Source of the DNA: Echria macrotheca
Lineage: Eukaryota; Ascomycota; Sordariomycetes; Sordariales; Schizotheciaceae
Reading direction: 5' to 3'
Assembly (NCBI GenBank): GCA_030411725.1
Contig: MU839836.1
Coordinates: forward strand, 1,401,181 to 1,465,180
DNA: 64,000 bases
Shown: in pieces, positions 33,712 to 44,810 of the stretch
How the letters are laid out: each line of letters opens with the position of its first letter
Position numbering within the stretch: position 1 is the first letter of the stretch
Notes under the pieces: model-generated
Databases searched by the model: none
Told to the model about the DNA's origin: nothing
What the model saw: the letters and a program-made list of their open reading frames with translations, nothing else
Translations under genes and position numbers: made by a program

Positions 33712-35742
33712 TTATTATTTGTTTTAAACCGTAAAAAGCCAAAGGCTTCCACCCCTAAGGGGTAGGCGGTGCCTCTTCTATATAGTTATAGTACATAAGT
33801 GCCTTCTCTCTAATCTCGGCGCGTATACGCTCCGAGTATATATCGAAAAGCTCCTTTATAATCTACTTAATCGGGCTCTTTTACGCCTAGGATGCGATTG
33901 TGATAAAGGAAAAAAAACAAAAATGTAAAAAATGTAAAAAATGTAAAAAATAGGGTTTTCAAAGGAAGGTACCGCCTTATACTCGGTCCGAAGTAGATAA
34001 GCTCTTTTTACCGTTTGAGGGGTGACTTAGGTATCAATCTCGGTGAATTATTATCTTATCTTTTACTATTAGGGTCCTTAGACAATAAATAGGGCAAATA
34101 AAAAGGGTAAACAAAGGTAAAAAAAGGGACGTAGTCAGTCCGTAATAAGTACGTTTCCCTTTAGCTTTTAATTAATTTGAATTTTAATATATTTTAGTAA
34201 ATTATTAAAATCCTTAATAATAAATAAGATAAATAAAGAAAAAAGTAAGGTATAATTGGTTCTAAATAGGTACGCCCCCTTAGTAAATTTCAGTTAATTA
34301 ATTATATAGGGAAAAAGTTCGGATAAAGGAAAGTAAAGCCTTAACGCAACCGCGTATAAGTTACCTAACTATATATAAATAAATAGCCTTTCTTCTACCC
34401 CAATTTATTTCTTTTCTTTTTACCTTACACTATTATTACTATAGTTACTATTCCCAATTTAATACCCTTTTAGCGTAATTACTAAATTACTATATAAGTA
34501 TTAACCCTGCTATAAATACGCTATTAACCCTTTAATCTAAATAACCTTTTTATTACTAATCCATATTTACGTTACGTTAATTAACTATAACTAGGTAAAT
34601 CGGGGGTTAATATTTATTACAAATATATATAAAAATCCTAACTTAATTTTCGCAAATACAAAAGATATATTAAAGGGTACTTTAAGTATATTACTATATA
34701 TATCCATCCCGTACTTACTTTGTCTTCATACTAACTTCTTATAGCTAAAAAGTAAAAATTACTTTTTAACTCTCCATATTATTACCTAGTCCCAAAAGTT
34801 AACTACTACCCCTATTACTACCAAAGTATATTATTTTATTAATACATATATTATACTTAATACTTATTCTTTATTTTTAGCTTTAAGCTACTTTTACTAT
34901 AATATAATTTCTTTAAATAGCTTACCGTTTTAGTAACTTTAATACTACTACTATAACTCCTACTTATACTTCCGCCTCTACTCTAACCGCTTTAACTTTA
35001 ACTTAAAGTTATATTAAAGCTACTATAATCCTACTTTAAACGCGTTATATTAAAAATATTATAAAAGCAATTTTTAATAACCTAAAAATAATTTCCAATA
35101 ACCTTTAAACAATACAATTACGTATATTTACTCTCATTACTCCTAAAGTTACCGCTACTTAAAAAGCCAAAAATATAAATAATCCAATATAATATATTTA
35201 ATTTAAATTCGAAACTAATAGCTTACTATTTAAAATAAAAAAAAGGCTAAAAAGGCTACTATTAGAGTTAGAAAAAGTAATAAGGGTAATACTATTAGTG
35301 AAAAGGGGGGTAAAAAAGGGGGTAAAAAGGGCGGGAAAAAAGGTAGCCAAAAATAAATAAATACCGCCAGGGATTTTACCTTGGTCCGTAATCGTTACGC
35401 CCTTGTACCAACTAAGCTACTAATTTATTATTTTTCGTTTCTAACGGTTTTCTCGTTTGCTTTTATAATCCCTTTTAAAACCCCGGTATTCTCCTCCCCC
35501 TATATCGTCTTACCCCAGCTTCCCTACCATTAAACTCCGTATCGTCCCCCCCCAAGCCCGTATCGGGCCCGGTATATCCTCACTTCGCAGCTTACGCTCT
35601 CTTTTCTTACTTTTCCTATTCGTTCTTCCTTTCTATCTTTTGCGCTAGTTTGTACATTTTTATCCTCCTAGTGTTGAAAAACCAGGTCGCGATCTTCGGT
35701 ACGAGTTTGCTCTAAGTTAGGGCCTCCTTAAAGGTGTATCCA
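33712..35742 (-). mobile_element. Longest non-LTR retroposon copy (2031 bp)
   Basis: The 3' end is at 33712 (minus orientation): TAA-repeat tail, TTTAAACCG, hairpin and CCCCTTAGGGG. It is flanked by a 15-bp duplication TCTAATTAGTAATTA (33697-33711 and 35743-35757). The 3' 900 bp match 49932-50847; the 5' part is unique in this window. A stretch of about 300 bp at the 5' end (35440-35742) is GC-balanced; the rest is RIP-mutated. No reverse transcriptase frame can be traced. Confidence 0.75.
35363..35433 (-). other. tRNA-like segment with Pol III box A and box B
   Basis: On the minus strand TAGCTTAGTTGG matches an internal Pol III box A, and GGTAAAATCCC about 38 bases on is a mutated box B (GGTTCGAATCC expected). 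Between them lies an anticodon-arm-like CGTAACGATTACG. The acceptor stem does not pair and the loop lacks U33, so it is not a working tRNA. Either a RIP-damaged tRNA or a tRNA-derived part of the retroposon. Confidence 0.4.
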
Positions 35743-36197
35743 TCTAATTAGTAATTAAAGTTGCAATTTACGTAATTATGATATACTAAGCTATAAGCTA
35801 GATATCTATATAGTTATAAGCTTTATTATAGGCCTTAAACCTATTTTGGAAGATTAATTGTATTAGAGTAAAAGCTTTGGTTTTATATATAAAGTGTCTA
35901 AAAAGTTATTTTAATAGGAAGTAAAGTTAGAAAAACAGTGTATTAAATAAATTAATGAATTAATAATTTTACATTTAAAATAATATATTTTTGAGGTAGT
36001 CTAATAGTCCGGATTACTAGTCTAAGTAGTCTAGTCACTACCCGGACTAGTAGTTTAGGTAGTTTAATTACCCTTCGGACTACTAGTCCAGTAGTTTAGT
36101 TACAACTTAGATTACTAGTCCGGGTAGTTTAGTTACGGCCGTAATTCTGACTACTGGACTACTGGACTAATGACTAAGGACTAATGTCCCAACCCTA

Positions 36198-37416
36198 GTT
36201 TTGGGAAATAAGAAAGTCAAGTTTATTACTAAAATAATCCGTTAATTTACCTATTTTCTTAATAATATACATTTTATTACTTACGTTAAAGTTTAAAACC
36301 TATTAGTATATATTAACGTTTTTAATTCAAATTTAATAAGTATATTTTAAATATTTTCTTATAAAGTTAATATATTATTATATTATCCGCCTATACTTTT
36401 ATACGTTTTTGTAATTCAACTATTTATACGTTGGTAATTTATTAAACTTTATTTATACGCTTTAATTAAACAGTAACGGTATTAAAAACCCTTTTATAAC
36501 TTTGTATAGTTATAATTTTCTTGAACTATTACATAATATCGATATTTAAACCGCGTTTATAACTAGGATAACTTGCAATTAACTATTTTAAAAATAATTA
36601 ATAAAGGACTATAAATATTAGTTTAAATATTTATTTATAACTTTCGCTTATTTAGTAGTTTATTTATATTTTAAAAAAACTAATTTTTATTTAATCTTTA
36701 AAATCGTTAATATTTTATTGTTAAAATTAAAGATAGACTATCGTTTACAATTACTAATAATGAAATACAGGACGTTATATACCCGATATATCCCCTTGTA
36801 AAATATTTACTTAATATTTTGCACTATAATAATTATACTATAAGGGATTATTTAAAATAATTTACTTAATTCTATTAACTGTTACTAACATATTATCGTA
36901 TTTATATTTATCTTTTGAAAGTAACTCCAAATTTATTACCAAATTCATTTAAATATATTAAGATAAGGGTAATAGCTATAATAGTTTTAAAGTTTTATCG
37001 TATAATACCTTTAATAATTAATATATTTAATAATTAACAATATATTAATCTATATTAGCGCTAAGCCTTAGCTCCTAATATTAAATTTTTATTAGTTTTT
37101 TAGTTTTATTTTTCTTAAATATATATAAGTAATTTTAACGTATAGTTTTTAAATTATACGTATCTTTAAATTATCCTAATCGGATATTACTAATTATCTA
37201 TTGTATAAAAGAAAACTATTACTTATTAGCAGGAACTTCCCTTTAATTATTATACAAGTTTTTTCGCGGTAAGCTTTAAAGTTCTTATTAATTTTATTAA
37301 CAGTAAATAATATATTCACTAATTCATATTTTAATATTATAAATAAGAAAACTTTTATATTCAAAAAAATAAAGTAATAATAACTTTAGAAATTTTCCTT
37401 TTCTTTTAATTAACAA
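36198..37416. other. AT-rich RIP-type sequence, no gene
   Basis: No element ends or frames found. Confidence 0.55.
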
Positions 37417-37695
37417 CAGGGTTGGGACATTAGTCCTTAGTTATTAGTCCAGTAGTCCGGACTACTGTAGTCCAGTAGTCAAAATCACGGCTGTGACTAG
37501 ACTACTGGACTAGTAGTCCGGGGGGTGACTAAACTACTGTGACGATTGGGCAACAGACCCACACCCATTGAGCCAACCTTCCAAAAGGATTGCCAGAATT
37601 CTAAGGTCAGCACCTCAGAACCCTAACTGTGGATATATGCCAGCACGACCCCGGCCAGGGCCGTGACTACTACCCGAACTACCGGACTACTGCGA
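37417..37695. mobile_element. TAGTCC-family element copy carrying a nested insertion
   Basis: Starts CAGGGTTGGGACATTAGTCC and has ACTACTGTAGTCCAGTAG repeats. It is split by a 131-bp element. The right half ends in ACCGGACTACTG with no clear terminus. Confidence 0.6.
37538..37668. mobile_element. 131-bp TGTGACG...CGTGACT element with 5-bp duplication (solo-LTR-like)
   Basis: Runs TGTGACGATTGGG to GGGCCGTGACT and is flanked by ACTAC on both sides (37533-37537, 37669-37673). A second, RIP-worn copy is at 55362-55493. Shared inner words include ATTCTAAGGT and CCTAACTGTG. The 5-bp duplication and TGT start favour a solo LTR. GC-rich and hardly mutated here. Confidence 0.7.
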
Positions 37696-39420
37696 AAATT
37701 AAATTTGAAATTATTAATTTAATGGTGAATATTTAATATTTACCTATTATATAGTTTTTATATCTTCTAAAATTATTTTATCTTATAGAATTAACTTTTA
37801 AGGCACTTTTCTATAAAATTAAAGTTTTGATAATAATATTATACGTTTTTTAAAACCAACTTAAAATTTATAATAACGTTTATAATTATTTATATAACTT
37901 ATAAGTTATTATAATATAATAACTAAAGTTAAACTTTTAATTAATAATTAAAAACCTACTTATATAAATATACAGTTACATTTAAATTAAATTAATAACA
38001 TTAATTTCTAACTTATTTTATTAAATTAAGGAATTATGATATTATAAAATAAAAGTTACTACTCATTAGATAGTAGTATAATAAAATAATAAACTATTTT
38101 ATACTTGTACTTTTCTAATTTAATCTTATAATAATAATATTTTTATAGCTTTTTTTAATAGAAATATACTTTTCTCCCTATTTCTATACTATTTTTAAAT
38201 AAACCTTAGTATTATAAGGTAGTATATATTACCTTATATAATAGGTAAAAGCTATTTTAAGTGAATTAACTAAATCTGATTTTAAATAAACGATTAAAAA
38301 TCCAATTATGCAAGAAATTACAATTAACTTAAAATAAAAACAATTTTTTTAATCGATTTTAATAACTTTAATAATTATATTAATTAAAAGTAAAAACTAT
38401 TAATTAGAAAATTATATTATATTAAACTAGTAATTTGTTTTAAATATATATTTTATTAAGCTAATTTCGTAATTTTTTTATTCTAAGTTATTTTATACTT
38501 TTAAAGGCTAGAAAATAAAAAAGTTTATTAACTGAAAAAGTAATTATAAGGAAATAAGGAAATAAGGTCACCGAAAATAGGAAATAAAACACAGGAAAAT
38601 AAGAAAATAATAAATTAAGGCTAAGAAAATAGAAGATTTGGGAAAAATAGTAAATTTTTATTTTTATTTTCTTTTTCCTTTTTTTACTATACTATTTTGG
38701 AAATTATCCTCTAATCATTTTAAATATTTTATTTTCCAGCTTTCTAATAAAACTATTTATTTGCCTGTTTCCAATTCCAATTCATTTTAGTTTTTAGTAA
38801 TAATATTACGATTTATTAAAATACTTTTTTTAGTAATATTAAAGTTACCAAAATTACTAAATATCTCTTAGCTATTAAGTTTAAAATTAGATATTTAAAA
38901 GTGTTTATCTTTTAGTATTTTAAAAGTTAAACCTATTTTAAAATATTAATTTTTAAAACTAAAAATAGTGAAAAAAAAATATAAGGAATAATAAAAACAT
39001 AAAAATAATAATAAAAATAAATAATATAAAGGATTTAAAGATATACCTTTTTACCAGCAACTAACTTACGGATATAATCAACGTATTCCAAGCTTTAGCT
39101 TACTAAAGTATAAAAATCGTATTTATCGTTTAAAGCGTTATATATATTTTTTTATTATTGTAGGGAATTTAAATTCAATTTCTTTTATACCCTATAAAGT
39201 AAATATTAGTATTAAAAAAATTATATATTTTACTTACTTTAAAAAATTTTCCTTAATAAGTTTATAAATTTTATATTTCGTAATAATATTGAAATATAAA
39301 TATCCGTTTTACTGAAAAGGCTATATTTTGAATTGTAGATCCAGAAATATAGCGAAAAGGTATAATTTGAATTATTTTAATTAATTTACTAATAATAATT
39401 TTTGTAAAAAAGATTTATTT
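37696..39420. other. AT-rich RIP-type sequence, no gene
   Basis: 1.7 kb of A/T-dominated sequence. Short runs such as GGAAATAAGG recur near 38.55 kb. No reading frame or element end is supported. Confidence 0.55.
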
Positions 39421-39828
39421 ATTATTATTTATCTTAAACCGTAGGAAGCCCAAGGCTTCCGCCCCTAAGGGGTAGGCGGTCCCTCTTCTATATAGTTATA
39501 GCACATGAGTGCCTTCTATCTAATCTCGGTGCGCATACGCTCCGAGTACGTATCGAAAAGCTCCTTCGCAATCCACTCGATCGGGCTCTTCTGCGCCCAG
39601 GATGTAATTGTGATAAAGGAAAACAAAAGGAGTGGGAAATGTGAAAAATGTGAAAAATGTGAAAAATGTGAAAAAAAAATGTGCAAGGTATGAAATCCCA
39701 GGTCCGAGGGAAGGTGCCGCCCTATACTCAGTTCGAGGTAGGCACGCTCTTTCCACCGTTTGAGGGGTGACTCAGGCTGCAATCTCGGTGAGTCATCATC
39801 TCATCTTTTGCCATCAAGGTCCCCAATC
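39421..39828 (-). mobile_element. Short-form non-LTR retroposon copy, little mutated
   Basis: Minus orientation: 5' end TTGATTGGGGACC at about 39828, then GGCAAAAGATGAGATGATGA, and the shared hairpin/TAA tail at 39430. Its 5' end agrees with the copy at 52304, suggesting a discrete short element. It carries a local GTGAAAAAT tandem repeat (39640-39680). Target duplication not resolved. Small open frames over the tandem repeat are accidental. Confidence 0.7.
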
Positions 39829-40543
39829 AACATAATAATTAATTTAAATTTTTACTTATTATTAAATTCTAGGGTATTAAATTCCTTATTTTAAATTTTC
39901 TTATTTGTATTATTTAATTTTATAAGCTATAAGTTAGTAAAATAAATAAATTACTTATTTAAGGTAACTATAAATATAAACTCTTTAAATATATTTACAG
40001 TTACTAAATTAAAAATATAAGTAATATAGTAAATATTGTATTTAAATTCCGAATTAAGCCTTTTAAATTGCAAAAAAAAGATATTGTTATTAGGTACGTT
40101 ATTATAGGTAATACTAATTAATTAAGTTAGTAATTAATATTATAATAATTTTAATAATAAATATAATTTACGTTAAAATTATATCTATTATAATTAAATT
40201 ATAGGGCTTAATAGCTCTTAAAAATTCGTTATAAATATATAAACTGGTATAATTATTTAAACTATTTTTAAAAGCTAAAACTATTATTAATAAAAGTTAT
40301 TAAAAGGTAATTAATTAATTACTTACCTAATAGTTTATAAATTGATTTAAAATCTTAGTTAATATAGTTAATAATTATTCCTAAACAGCTACTTTGGGCT
40401 TTTACAGTTCAAATATTAAAAGTTAAGTAAAAAGTACCAAATAATTTGATATTTGCTTTTAATTTAGTATTGAATATCAAGAAAAACTGATTAAAAGTAA
40501 AATTAAATAAAGATTTTATATTTTTCTAGTAAATTATAGGCGC
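39829..40543. other. AT-rich RIP-type sequence, no gene
   Basis: No supported content. Confidence 0.55.
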
Positions 40544-40747
40544 TGTCACGATCACGCAATCCAGAGCGTGGCTGCAGAAGATCCAGCAAAATAGTAGAAT
40601 TCCAAGCTGGAGAGAAAAGGAGAAGGAAAATCCAGAGGGGATATTCCTGCGATTTAACTAAGTACGATATGCGGTGGGGCGGGGTTGCGCCACACCGCCT
40701 TCGGCAGAATCAGGTCACGTGAGTAGTTGAAGGACCACGCCGTAACA
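40544..40747 (+). repeat. LTR copy, unmutated (TGTCACG...CGTAACA, 204 bp)
   Basis: Terminal TGT...ACA. High identity to 29654-29854 apart from C-to-T/G-to-A sites, all mutated in the other copy. GC-rich in an AT-rich setting. Flanks GGCGC and TACGC do not form a clean duplication, so solo status is not proven. Confidence 0.65.
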
Positions 40748-40809
40748 TACGCTTTGTTAAAACGGTAATAATAATTAGTATATTAGTAATTTAGGTTCTA
40801 TTATATAAT

Positions 40810-41215
40810 TCATAAAATTACTAATTTATTAAAGTAAAATAGTAAATTTCGAAAAGATTTGGAATCTATAGTGTTAAAAGATAGGTTATTTTCGATAAAA
40901 AAGGTTAAAACCTTTAATAAGGCCTCTTCTTCGTTAAAATCGGAAACGGTATTAATACATACTTGTTTTGCCAGAACTAGCTTAAAGAAATCCAAATCTA
41001 AGCTCGCTGTAGGAATTACTTTTATTATTATAATTAGTATTAATAAAATTAATAATTATAATAGGTAATAAAATTAATAATATAGTAAGTAATATAACCT
41101 AACTTATTTTTACTCTTTGTAGATTTTAACCTTTCGTTAAAAGTAATAAAAGGGTATTGTCGTTTATAGTACCGAGAATAATTTAAAGTTTTAAAACCCT
41201 TTATAACGTCCGTTG
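40810..41215 (-). pseudogene. hAT transposase fragment (zinc finger to early catalytic part)
   Basis: Minus-strand pieces parallel the 61-64 kb relic: a BED-like stretch FKTLNYSRYYKRQYPFI with Tyr where the two His ligands are expected, then FNEEEALLKVLTFFIENNLS ... FRNLLFYFNK. It probably belongs to the same gene as the N-terminal frame at 41696-41956, cut by the TAGTCC elements in between. Confidence 0.6.
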
Positions 41216-41247
41216 TTTTCTAATTATATTTATTAAACTATATTAGT

Positions 41248-41455
41248 CAGGGTTGGGATTTAGTCCGGACTAGTAGTCATTAGTCCGGACTACTAGTCAC
41301 AGTAGTCTAGTCACCCCCCGGACTAGTAGTCCGACTACTTTGACTACTATAGTCACTAGTCCGGACTAGTAGTCTACCCCCTAATATAGTGTTTTTAATT
41401 TTTAATTACGAATAGGCTTAGTAATTAGTCATTATTACTAATATATGCTATATAG
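41248..41455. mobile_element. TAGTCC-family element, left part
   Basis: Starts CAGGGTTGGGATTTAGTCC, with the CCCCCCGGACTAGTAGTCC and family interior. Interrupted or bounded at 41456 by a compact fold-back copy. Confidence 0.65.
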
Positions 41456-41634
41456 CAAGGTTGGGACATTAGTCCTTAGTCATTAGTCCGGTAGTCCGGA
41501 CTACTGTAGTCCAGTAGTCTAGTCACGGCCCGGACTACTAGTCCGGGAGTCTAGTCACTGCCGTGATTCTGACTACTGGACTACAGTAGTCCGGACTACC
41601 GGACTAATGACTAAGGACTAATGTCCCAACCCTG
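41456..41634. mobile_element. 179-bp fold-back MITE of the TAGTCC family
   Basis: Left end CAAGGTTGGGACATTAGTCC and right end reading ATGTCCCAACCCTG are inverted copies for about 60 bp with very few mismatches, so the element is almost one long hairpin. The centre holds GGCCCGGACTACTAGTCCGG. No 8-bp duplication is evident. No coding capacity. Confidence 0.8.
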
Positions 41635-41695
41635 ATATTAGTATTAAAAAGATAATATTAAAAATTAATATTTACGTAATATACTAAATTATTAC

Positions 41696-41956
41696 CTATT
41701 TATTCTTTAAAGGATTAATAGGTAGTAAAGTGCGTGTAAATAAACCGTATTTAAAAATATAGGCCGGAGATTTAGAATCAGGTTTTAATTTAAAATTGGG
41801 CTGGTTGAACGGCGAAGAGGATATATTGGCTTTTAGATTACTATTATTACTGGTTGTAGTAATAGTATTATTTTGCTGGTTAGATAGTGGAAGGCTGGAA
41901 GCGGCCTTACTAGTACCTTTACTACCGAAAATAGAATCCTTAAAATAGGAAGACAT
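41696..41956 (-). pseudogene. hAT transposase N-terminal exon remnant
   Basis: 86 aa from a true ATG. A Ser/Asn-rich leader is followed by SPAYIFKYGLFTRTLLPINP, the same block as in the 61.4-61.6 kb relic (SAYIFKYGLFIRTLLLINP). It keeps an open frame despite AT-rich surroundings. The upstream non-coding DNA (41957-42674, continuing after the hAT insertion at 44197) matches the region upstream of the 61 kb relic. Confidence 0.6.
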
Positions 41957-42674
41957 TATATATAATAGGTAAAGGGTAGTTTATAAGGTAAAAAAAGTAT
42001 TTAATAATAGATGGGTGTGTGATAGTAAGTATGTGATAGTAGGTGTGTGATAATTTTGAAAGTGAAATTTATCTTTGAGGTGACCGAGGGCCGTTTTTAT
42101 ATCTGAAAAAGAGGAACTTTTAATATTTCTACAGCCTTCCAGTAAGGTAAAATAAGCAAAGATGACTCATTATATAACTTATTTGTATTATAAATCCAGA
42201 TATTGAGTTATCTTGCTATTATGAGTTACTTTGAATTTTTAATCCTGGATTTGGAATCCGGAAATTCCAAATCGTCGATTTAACTTAATTTGCTACTTCG
42301 AAATTCCGGAACCTTTTAGAACTCTCTACGGATATAATTACTAATAACTAAAATTATAATATAATAGGTAAAATATATATATTTAATACCTAAAAGTTGT
42401 TATGTAATTATTACTGTATTAGGAAATATTTGGGTTGATAAGTACTTTTGGAGTTATGAGTTATATTCGGTTTGCTTCTACTAGCTTTTAAAGGCTTTTA
42501 GCACATTCCAGTACTTTATTTACTAATAATAAAATTATTACGTAATAGGTATTATCAATAGTATTATTAATGATAAATAGTTATTACGTAATTATTACCC
42601 TATGGAGTAATATTTAGCTTTCTAGTAGATTTTGTTATTATTTGTCATCTTTGGATTTATAATACAAAAATGAC

Positions 42675-44196
42675 CAGGGTTGGCAAATTAGTCAGTAGTC
42701 ATTAGTCAGTAGTCACTGACTACAGTAGTCAGTAGTCATTAGTCAAGGCACTGACTAGACTACAGTAGTTAGTAGTCAGGCCTGCGACTAGACTACAGTA
42801 GTCAGTAGTCAGGGTAGTGACTAGACTACAGTAGTCAGTAGTCAGGGTAGTGACTAGACTACAGTAGTCAGTAGTCTGACTACTGACTACTGTAGTCTGA
42901 CTACTAGTCAAATATAATATATTATTTTTATTTGCAAAATAATTAAAAGCCTATTAATCCTATAAATTTAAATACGTATTTATAATAATAATAATACGAA
43001 ATATACTATTTAAAAACTACTAATATATTTCTTATTAACTAACAAAAAAAGCATAAGTAATTATCGAAATTACTTATTTTTAATAAAAGTAATCGTAATT
43101 TATATACTTTATGACGTAAAATTAAGTTTTTTTCCAGCCCAAACCGTCGTAAGTACTTAATTCTGAAAGCATGCACTGAATGCCTACAGTGCTATATTAT
43201 ATATACCTTACCTATAAGCTAATTATATATTATTATATAAGCTGAAGTTTTAAAATAGAGTTTAAAATCTAGAAGTACGAAAAGTCGCAATTAGAGTTAA
43301 AGACGATATCGATTTCCAACATATTTTCGGAATCTTAATAAGTGTATTATTAACTTTAAATAAAACGTAGTTATATATAATTAGCACCATTATACCTTAT
43401 TTAGTAAAAAAATGTTTTAATTTTGAGTAGGTTTACTAATAGAAATCACGACTTTAACTATTTTATACTCTTAATTCTGGTTAGAGTAGTAATTAGTAAA
43501 CACATCTTGGCCTTACAGCAGGAACATATGTTATCTATTATATATACAACTCACCCCAAGCTTTCACACCCATCCCGAACCTTAAGAAGCGATTGGAAAT
43601 CGAGGTGCTTAAAAAGTTGCAATTAGGTCAAAGTGGAAATAGCAATTTCAAATACCTTTTTAAAAATTCACTAAGCGTAATATATAATAATTAAAAATAC
43701 TTATAGATAATTTACAAATAATATTATTAGCTAGTATTAAAATATTTAACTTTTCTTGCAGAATTAAAGTTGTTATGTAACTATTTAATACTTTTTCCTA
43801 GGAGTAAACTATTTAAAGCGGTAAAACAGCGACTCTACATATTGATTATATAATTAAATTATTAAATACGGTTAATTCAATATTTAACCATGTAATTTAA
43901 AATTATAATAATTATTACTTATATACTACCACTAAACTTTAACTATAAAGCGATTACTAATAACCATTTAAAGTAATTATTATTTTTATTATTTTTATCT
44001 ACTGACTACTGTAGTCAGACTACTGACTACAGTAGTCACAGTAGTCTAGTCAGTAGTCAGGGCACTGATTAGACTACAGTAGTCGTAGTCAAAGTAGTGA
44101 TTAGACTACAGTAGTCAGTAGTCAGGGTACTGACTAGACTACAGTAGTCAGTAGTCTGACTACTGACTACAGTAGTCTGACTAATTGCCAACCCTG
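42675..44196 (+). mobile_element. Complete non-autonomous hAT element (1522 bp)
   Basis: Left end CAGGGTTGGCAAATTAGTCAG, right end CTAATTGCCAACCCTG. Exact 8-bp duplication AAAATGAC at 42667-42674 and 44197-44204. Dense TAGTCAGTAGTC / GACTACTGTAGTC arrays at both ends (42690-42915 and 44000-44180) look like transposase-binding subterminal repeats. The 1 kb interior is AT-rich and does not code; the frames at 42729-42911 and 43423-43626 are by-products of the repeats. Confidence 0.9.
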
Positions 44197-44810
44197 AAAA
44201 TGACAAATAAGCGCGATGTGACAAATCGGCTTATAAATAGGGGAAAATCAGTAAAAGTACTAAAATGGAAAGTTTTAAGGGGCTTAGTTTAAGTTATCTA
44301 AGTATTAGTAATTTAATACATAACTAATTATACTTATAAATTAGTGTATTACGTTACCTTCTATTAATAATTATCCTGTATTTTTAATCGAAGATTTAAA
44401 ATTGGATATCCTAAATCGTTGATTTAAGTCGATTTACTTCTTTTAATTTTTAAAGGTTTCTAATATATTCCAGGAGCCCAATTACTACTAATAAGGTGGT
44501 TTACATATTAATTAGTTATACTATTACTAGTAACTATTAATAACTATTACGTAATTACTACTTTATATAGTAATATAAGTGCTTTATAACTTTTGTATTT
44601 ATAATATAGAAATGACAATTAAGTAAAAAGTGGCAAATTTGCTTATAAATACAGGAAAAGCGGTAAAAAGTAATAATAATAAGCTTAATAAATATATTAC
44701 TAATCTTATTAGCTAATATTAATATAAAATATAGCCTATATTAGTAATAGTAATTAAAATAATTAATTAATAAGCCTAATATAGTAATTAAAAATCAAAA
44801 ATACTATATT
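44197..44810. other. Interrupted upstream region of a hAT transposase gene, then AT-rich DNA
   Basis: The first about 400 bp share words with 60.2-61.1 kb and 42.1-42.6 kb on the minus strand (AAATGACAAAT, CTAAATCG, TTCCAGGAGC). The rest merges into a TAGTCC-family interior. Confidence 0.5.

Larger units (their letters stand above)
32769..36197. mobile_element. TAGTCC-family hAT-like element(s), interrupted by a retroposon
   Basis: Left end CAGGGTTGGGATTTAGTC at 32769; right end GTCCCAACCCTA at 36197. The interior matches the fragments at 44.7-45.9 kb and 49.8-52.3 kb. A 2031-bp non-LTR copy (33712-35742) sits inside. The two ends are of slightly different types and flanks show no 8-bp duplication, so two elements may be fused. 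Confidence 0.55.

Noticed and set aside
35363..35433. Functional tRNA gene
   Set aside because: Acceptor stem does not pair, U33 is missing and box B is damaged; kept only as a tRNA-like segment.
39505..39782. Frames over the GTGAAAAAT tandem repeat
   Set aside because: KCEKCEKCEK-like and HFSHFSHF translations are products of a simple repeat, not a zinc protein.
42660..42915. CRISPR-like array of TAGTCAGTAGTC words
   Set aside because: Repeats are short, palindromic, with no unique spacers, in a fungal genome, and lie exactly at hAT ends.
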